Origin: JAMXLO01 sp963832895
GTDB taxonomy: Bacteria; Pseudomonadota; Alphaproteobacteria; Acetobacterales; Acetobacteraceae
Assembly (NCBI GenBank): GCA_963832895.1
Contig: CAWHVQ010000024.1
Span: forward strand, 186,001-250,000
DNA: 64,000 bases
Reading direction: 5' to 3'
Positions 59,161 through 64,000 of the stretch are shown here, piece by piece (the first letter of the stretch is position 1; every line of letters starts with the position of its first letter). The notes beneath the pieces are model-generated. The model was given only the letters and a program-made list of their open reading frames with translations. It ran no database searches and was not told the origin of the DNA. Both the position numbers and the translations under genes were made by a program.

Positions 59161-60443
59161 AGGTCTACACCCGAGCTGGTCAGACCGAACGAAGCAACGA
59201 TCAGCCGCAGATCATCGATCTGGCCGCCTTCCACCATAGCTTCGAGTTCCGGCCAACGCTTCCAGGCGGGATCGCACATGAATGCCGCGGCGATCTGTCC
59301 ATGATCCAGCCGCAGCCAGTGCCAGATCTTCCCGCCGGGCCCACTTGCACAACCGACGCCCTCACCGCTCGCCACCTGCAGGGGCACCGAGACCGCGTCC
59401 TTAGGCATTGCGCCAAGCAGATCGTGCACGACGCCAATGCCGTCAGCGATTTCGCGCAGGCGTTCGCGCACGCGCCCCGCCGCATTGCCGGCACGGCCAA
59501 TCAATTCGCCGGCCTCGGGCAGAAGCCGCAGATCAGGCAGCTCTGCCCCAATCCCGCTTAGTGCGCGGCCGATCGCTTCGGCACCACCCGGCACGATATC
59601 CGCCGCCACGCCGCCCGGCACGACGCAATCCATCATCAGCCGGTGGCCGAACGCGACATCGCTTGCCCGCCGGACGATCTCCGCATGCCGGGCGGAGCGC
59701 CCCGACAATACTTCCAGCTCGACCGCCTCGGCGATCGCCGAGAGCACATCGAGATGACTGGCAATGCGTTCGATACTCGCCATGACGTCTCGCAGGGCAA
59801 CCGCCCGCGAAGGAACAACGCAGCCCAGCGCAGCCTCGGTCGCCCGCGCAAAGGCGATCGAATGTCCGACCGTCGCTTCGGCCGCAAGCCGCGCCGCAAA
59901 CCGCGCCGCCGCTCGCGGCGACTTTCCACGCATCAGGGCCAGCGTTCCCTTGTGCGTGTAGCCAAGCCGCGTCTCGAGTTTGACGATGGTCTCGCCGCGA
60001 ACGCCGAGGCGCAGATGCGCGGCGGGCTCAATTCCACCGTGCACGGGCCCGAGCGGGATCTGATCCAGATGCTCGTCCAGCATGAACTCCGGTGCTTCCG
60101 TGCGACCGTCAAGGCCGGGCCGCAGCGCCATCGGGGCACTGTTGGGCCAGCGCCCGTGATCGAGCCAGGGCCGGTGATCCGTACCGCCTATCGCGGTGTG
60201 GCCCCACAGATCGCGTACCATTCGCTCGAACCAAATGGCGCCTGGACGCACAGGAGACAGTGCGGGATATTCTCCATCCACGACCTCCGTGGACACCAGC
60301 AGCGGCGCATCGCCCTCGCGCAGCAGGGCATAGACCTCGCGTGTATCGGCCCACAGCGCCAACAGGGGCGGCGACATCTCACTTGCCATGCGCGCCCACT
60401 CCTCGTGCGTCACCCCACGGCGCGGCGAGACTGTCAGGCTCAT
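59157..60443 (-). CDS. Hydrogenase-4-like large subunit (NuoCD-type fusion) without nickel ligands
   Basis: This 428-residue protein fuses a NuoC-like N-domain (about 1-130) to a NuoD/HyfG-like domain (HGGIEPAAHLRL near residue 138; RLGYTHKGTLALMRG). Group 4 hydrogenases bind nickel by an N-terminal CxxC and a C-terminal DPCxxC. Here the first pair's region reads RLAAEATVGHS and the protein ends IVASFGLTSSGVDL, with no cysteine at either place. It is therefore probably not a hydrogenase, and may work on quinone as NuoD does. It overlaps neighbours by ATGA on both sides. Confidence 0.85.
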   Translation of the reverse strand: MSLTVSPRRGVTHEEWARMASEMSPPLLALWADTREVYALLREGDAPLLVSTEVVDGEYPALSPVRPGAIWFERMVRDLWGHTAIGGTDHRPWLDHGRWPNSAPMALRPGLDGRTEAPEFMLDEHLDQIPLGPVHGGIEPAAHLRLGVRGETIVKLETRLGYTHKGTLALMRGKSPRAAARFAARLAAEATVGHSIAFARATEAALGCVVPSRAVALRDVMASIERIASHLDVLSAIAEAVELEVLSGRSARHAEIVRRASDVAFGHRLMMDCVVPGGVAADIVPGGAEAIGRALSGIGAELPDLRLLPEAGELIGRAGNAAGRVRERLREIADGIGVVHDLLGAMPKDAVSVPLQVASGEGVGCASGPGGKIWHWLRLDHGQIAAAFMCDPAWKRWPELEAMVEGGQIDDLRLIVASFGLTSSGVDL

Positions 60444-61585
60444 CCGGCCGCCAGAGCCGGCACGGCGAACGCCAGCAATGCAACGATAGCAAGCTGCAGC
60501 CAGACCGGCGTTGCGGTTGCCCAGTCGGCAGCCACCCCGGTCGGACAGCGCGCGACCAGTGCCCCCGTCACAAGCAGCACGCCCGCCGCAAGCGGCACCA
60601 GCAGCCACGCCGCAACTGCGACGGTCGGTTCGGCGAGCAGGTACAGCGCATAGAGCGGCAGCAGCGCGAGCGTCAGCCACGCGAGCATGTCGGTGTTCCG
60701 GGATTGCAGCACCGCCGATCGCGCCAGGCCAAGCAGTATCAGATGCAGCCAGGCGACCGGCTTGGCCGCGATGCCGACAGCGAACACCACCATGCCGAGT
60801 TGCGCCATGCCCGCGAGCGCCACGCTGCGCCGCCAGTCGAGCCGCGCCCACAACGCGACGGCAGCCACCAGGAGCGACGCAAGTCCGAATGCGATCAGCA
60901 GCCCGGACGCGATGCTCAGACGCATGAAAAGCAGCATCGGCACGTTGGGCAGTAGAGTGGTGACGATGACCGCGCCGGGCGACACGCCTTCGGCCGCCGC
61001 ACTCGTCGACCAGAATTGCAGCGGCACCATGCCTGCCACGCCAGCATAGCCCAGCAGCAGAAACCAGCCCGCCAATTCGGGTGCCGTACCAATCAGCAAC
61101 GTGCCGAGCAGAGCCAGCATCAGACCGATTCCGCACAGCAGCATCAGGCGGGACGCTGCGGCAGACGCAGCGATGTCTCTCGCGGCCCCGGTCATCACGG
61201 CCGCCGCGGCGACCGCCACAACGAGGGCAAACCAGATCACTATCGGATCGTTTGCCAGCGTCGCGCCCTGGATGGCCCCGATCAGCACCTGATAGCCGAC
61301 ATGATAGAAACGCGCGCGCTGCCGGTTGAGTGACCGCCCGACGAGTGCCGCCGCAACATCGCGCCGGTCGAACCAGCTCACGGTCATTGCAACAAGGCTG
61401 GTGAGCAGCACCAGATGCGCCTCAGCCACGCCGATGCGCCACGCCAGCGGAAACGCCACGATGAACTGCAGGCTGGCTGAAGCCGTGTTGATCCATGCGC
61501 CGATGCGCCACGATGCGATCATTGCCAGCACCATGGCCGAGATGAACGGCAGCGCCACGACGATGAGGGCCAGCGCACCGCTCAT
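60440..61585 (-). CDS. Hydrogenase-4 subunit F-like proton-pumping antiporter subunit
   Basis: This 381-residue membrane protein has about ten spans and belongs to the Mrp/Nuo antiporter family, closest to HyfF. A conserved proton-channel region is LDWRRSVALAGMAQLGMVVFAVG near residue 265, with FLLLGYAGVAGMVPLQFW before it. It is shorter than E. coli HyfF (about 526 residues). The ATG at 61585 overlaps the E-like stop (ATGA). Confidence 0.83.
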   Translation of the reverse strand: MSGALALIVVALPFISAMVLAMIASWRIGAWINTASASLQFIVAFPLAWRIGVAEAHLVLLTSLVAMTVSWFDRRDVAAALVGRSLNRQRARFYHVGYQVLIGAIQGATLANDPIVIWFALVVAVAAAAVMTGAARDIAASAAASRLMLLCGIGLMLALLGTLLIGTAPELAGWFLLLGYAGVAGMVPLQFWSTSAAAEGVSPGAVIVTTLLPNVPMLLFMRLSIASGLLIAFGLASLLVAAVALWARLDWRRSVALAGMAQLGMVVFAVGIAAKPVAWLHLILLGLARSAVLQSRNTDMLAWLTLALLPLYALYLLAEPTVAVAAWLLVPLAAGVLLVTGALVARCPTGVAADWATATPVWLQLAIVALLAFAVPALAAG

Positions 61586-62103
61586 CCGCGCAACCGCATT
61601 CCGGCGAGAACCAAGCCGGGTACCAGCGGCACCGCAACAGCAAGCACTGCCATGCGAGACAGATCGGAATTGGCGCCAGCCACCAGTACCAGGCCGTTCT
61701 GCGATGACAGCAGGCCGAGCACCGCCCACCCGTCCGAACGCGACACCGCCAGCAAAACACCGAGTAGCGTGACGGACACACCCGCCGCCACAACCTCGCC
61801 CGCGCCGAGCTTTGCCGCAACGCTGAGGATCACGACCAGCAAGGCCATGGCCACCGCCCCCACCAGCAACGCATTGCCGCGCAGGGCGGGCATCGACGCG
61901 CCATTCATCCGCACCAACACCAGCGGCAGCATGACGCCGTTGAGGGCGAATGCGAGCACCGCCACCACAGCAGCCGCTTCACCGAGCGCCACCGCTGTGC
62001 ACAAAGCCTGCAATGCGCAGATTTGTACCGCCGTATCGATCCGCCTGACACAAAGCAGAGCGACCGACAGCAGCAGCGCGGCCGCCCCCGCTGCGCCGAT
62101 CAC
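61582..62103 (-). CDS. Hydrogenase-4 subunit E-like membrane protein
   Basis: This 173-residue protein has five or six hydrophobic segments and the HyfE pattern, including ALQALCTAVAL near the N-terminus and GLLSSQNGLVLVA near residue 130. The latter resembles the NuoK-type helices in this small subunit. It is coupled by ATGA to neighbours on both sides. Confidence 0.82.
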   Translation of the reverse strand: MIGAAGAAALLLSVALLCVRRIDTAVQICALQALCTAVALGEAAAVVAVLAFALNGVMLPLVLVRMNGASMPALRGNALLVGAVAMALLVVILSVAAKLGAGEVVAAGVSVTLLGVLLAVSRSDGWAVLGLLSSQNGLVLVAGANSDLSRMAVLAVAVPLVPGLVLAGMRLRG

Positions 62104-63017
62104 GCGGTGCCCATATTGGCGAACAGGAAGATCGCAGCCAATAAGCCGAGCAGCACCGCGACACCAAGCATCTTCGCCTCACGCAGCAACCTGGTGCGGC
62201 CGAGCACGGTATGCAGCAGTGCCAACACACCGGCGAACGCCAGTGTGCGGACCAACCAGCACGCAACGCCCACCACCCAGGCAATCGGCCCATCGGCTGA
62301 CGACGTCATGCCGAACGGCAGGAACATCGCGCCGATCAGATTGAGCCACACCAGCAACCGCATCGCATCGGTTGTCTCGAGGAGCGCCAAATCGGGCCCG
62401 CCGAATTCGTCTGTCAGCATCTCGCGGCGCATCGTGCCAACGAGCGCCACGAGCAGCGTCGCAGCCAGCGCGATCCCGACGCCAACCCGCGACGCCGCGC
62501 CATTCTCCAATTGCATCGCAGCAATCGCGTTGACGTTGAGACTGCCCGCCAGCAACGCGAGCACAAAGAACACCAGCATGAGCGCCGGCTCTCCCAGACA
62601 GGCGAGCAGCATCGATCGACTGGCGCCGACGCCCCCCAGCGCGGTGCCGGCGTCCATCGCGACCAGCGCCACGGAGCAGCGCGCCAGCGCCAACAGCCCT
62701 GCGATCACGAGCAGATCGCCGAACGGCACGAAGGTCATGCCGAGTGCGAAAGACGGCACGAGGCATGCGGCAATGGCGGTGGCGGAGGCACAGACCACGG
62801 GGGCGATGCCGGTCACGTCGGATGCACTTTCGGCCAGCATGCGCTCCTTGCGCAGCAGCCGAATCAGATCCCACCACGGCTGCAATGGTGATGGGCCCAC
62901 GCGACCCGCGAGACGCGCCTGCATCCAGCGTTCGATGCCGATCAGGCTCGGCGCGGCAACACCCATCAAGGTGATGTGCAGCACCTGTGCGACAAGTCCG
63001 CTCAGCAAAGCCATCAC
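62100..63017 (-). CDS. Hydrogenase-4 subunit C-like (NuoH-type) membrane anchor
   Basis: This 305-residue protein has eight spans and the NuoH/HyfC marks: GIERWMQARLAGRVGPSPLQPWWDL near residue 27, then LRKERM, and LTDEFGGPDLALLETTDAMRLLVWLNL with the conserved acidic loop. This subunit joins the soluble arm to the pumping arm. It is coupled by ATGA to the B-like and E-like genes. Confidence 0.9.
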   Translation of the reverse strand: MMALLSGLVAQVLHITLMGVAAPSLIGIERWMQARLAGRVGPSPLQPWWDLIRLLRKERMLAESASDVTGIAPVVCASATAIAACLVPSFALGMTFVPFGDLLVIAGLLALARCSVALVAMDAGTALGGVGASRSMLLACLGEPALMLVFFVLALLAGSLNVNAIAAMQLENGAASRVGVGIALAATLLVALVGTMRREMLTDEFGGPDLALLETTDAMRLLVWLNLIGAMFLPFGMTSSADGPIAWVVGVACWLVRTLAFAGVLALLHTVLGRTRLLREAKMLGVAVLLGLLAAIFLFANMGTA

Positions 63018-64000
63018 GCTACCAGTGTGGCCGCGGCACGCACCACCGCATCGCGCCAGCGGACGAGGCGGTTCTGTGTCTGCACCATCGATGGCAGCAG
63101 AGCCACCGCGTCTCGGAGCGGTTCGACGAAGGAGGCAGGACCGGACTGCGTCGCCGGATCACCGAACGGGAGCCACGGCGGCGGCGCGGCGAAGCCGCCC
63201 GACCATGCCGGTTCGCGCCGCGGTTCTCCTGGGCGGCGCAGTATATGCAACACGGCGAATGCCAGCAGCGCGAGAAGTGCCGCAACAGCGACGGGCGAAT
63301 ATCCCGCAGCCTCGGCTGTGCTCAGCGCCAGCCATTGATCGCCAGCCGCGTGCGTCCAGCCGGTTGTCGGCAGCAAGACCAGCGCCGGCAGCAGACCGAG
63401 CAGCCCTAGCGATACCGCCAGGCCTATAAGGACGAGGCGAACCGGACGAGGCGCCTCCTCGGCGACCGCGGCGCGCGGCGTTCGGGGACGGCCAATAAAG
63501 ACAATCCCGAACAGCCGCACTGTCGACAGTGCCATCAGGCCCACCGACAAGGCGGTCAGCGCGGCGACCACCAGGACCAACAGCTGGACGCCGAAATCAC
63601 CCGTCCGCGCCGCCGCGATCAGCGAGTGGAACAGCGCCCAGAACGCGGCAAAGCCGAGCCCGGGCGGCAGCACGGCGACGGTGAACAGTCCAACCAGACA
63701 GCAGCCGCTGGTGATCGGCATGCGATGGAGCAGTCCGCCCATCAGGTCGAGCCGACGCGTGCCCGCTCCGCTCTCCACCGCATCGGCGCACATCAGCAGC
63801 AGCGTGCGGCCCAGCATATGACAGACCAGCGCCAGCCATGCCGCCGCAAGTGCGTGCGACGCCACCGATGGCAGGTCAACCGCCCGGGCGAACAGCGCCA
63901 CGCCGAGCGCCATCGTCGCCATGCCAAGCAGATGGAGCGAACCGACGGACAACACCTTGTGCACCGTGTCCGCAAGTACTGCCCGCAGTGAACCGATTGC
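63014..64000 (-). CDS. Hydrogenase-4 subunit B-like antiporter subunit, C-terminal part (cut by the window end)
   Basis: The visible 328 codons encode the C-terminal half of a HyfB/NuoL-type antiporter subunit, read in from the right edge. It starts in-frame within LRAVLADTVHKVLSVGSLHLLG, the conserved span around the pumping lysine. It goes on with PITSGCCLVGLFTVAVLPPGLGF and has several more spans, then a soluble tail near 63100-63250. The true start lies beyond 64000. It is the first visible gene of the Hyf-like operon. Confidence 0.88.
   Translation of the reverse strand, partial: AIGSLRAVLADTVHKVLSVGSLHLLGMATMALGVALFARAVDLPSVASHALAAAWLALVCHMLGRTLLLMCADAVESGAGTRRLDLMGGLLHRMPITSGCCLVGLFTVAVLPPGLGFAAFWALFHSLIAAARTGDFGVQLLVLVVAALTALSVGLMALSTVRLFGIVFIGRPRTPRAAVAEEAPRPVRLVLIGLAVSLGLLGLLPALVLLPTTGWTHAAGDQWLALSTAEAAGYSPVAVAALLALLAFAVLHILRRPGEPRREPAWSGGFAAPPPWLPFGDPATQSGPASFVEPLRDAVALLPSMVQTQNRLVRWRDAVVRAAATLVA

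Noticed and set aside
1..64000. CRISPR arrays, insertion sequences and phage genes
   Set aside because: No regularly spaced direct repeats, transposase, integrase or phage structural motif was seen on either strand.

Overview
The window is high-GC DNA from an alphaproteobacterium. Rhodospirillales, and Acetobacteraceae in particular, is my best guess. The support is the gene families and their order: hisG-hisD-infA-maf-RNase E/G-yacG-tRNA-Phe as one run of overlapping genes, UPF0262, DUF1489, FliX, a one-cysteine DksA, a short NrdA, and lysine/alanine-rich histone H1-like DNA-binding protein. Genes are packed tightly. Many neighbours overlap by ATGA or GTGA, which I used to fix several GTG starts.

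Layout. 1-4.4 kb is a less GC-rich stretch lying against the 3' end of tRNA-Phe. It holds membrane proteins, a cysteine-type sulfatase, and a 55-codon remnant of the formylglycine-generating enzyme that would mature it. 4.4-8.7 kb is the housekeeping his/infA/maf/rng block. 9-15 kb has a Na/Pi-type transporter, a lone class I NrdA and an aldo/keto reductase. 15-21 kb is a molybdate island: ModABC, an extra B12/iron-type binding protein, a split ModE (DNA-binding part and Mop part as separate genes) and a tandem-repeat molybdopterin-oxidoreductase-like protein with a good ModE box in front. 21-38 kb is mixed catabolism and transport: a flavin monooxygenase, MarR with an EmrB-type pump, a GMC oxidoreductase, mtnA, and an aldehyde dehydrogenase with a DUF779 protein under a likely FNR/FixK box. 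38-44 kb has cysK, a rhodanese, a dihydroorotase-like amidohydrolase, and prpD-prpC.

44-51 kb holds the most interesting unit, a tight minus-strand operon: a RibD reductase-domain protein, a zinc-less BchC-like dehydrogenase, a 6-pyruvoyltetrahydropterin-synthase-like protein with altered active-site residues, a GT4 glycosyltransferase and a methyltransferase. It runs on into otnK and otnC (acid-sugar kinase and decarboxylase). The first five genes look like a pathway for a glycosylated, methylated pteridine or pyrimidine that I cannot name.

51-54 kb is a flagellar module (FlbY/FlgN-like, FlgJ rod-binding, FlgI, divergent FliX, DksA) with a perfect-consensus sigma-54 promoter and an ftr-like dyad in the flgI/fliX gap. 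A luciferase-like monooxygenase gene at 53.7-54.9 kb is broken by a perfect 7-bp tandem duplication. 55-58.6 kb has a metzincin-type protease, a cyclase, a palindromic intergenic repeat, small proteins, and a histidine-rich exported protein. From 58.6 kb to the right edge is a hydrogenase-4-like (Hyf/Ehr) membrane complex. Its large subunit lacks all four nickel-binding cysteines, so it is probably not a hydrogenase. The cluster is cut by the window end.
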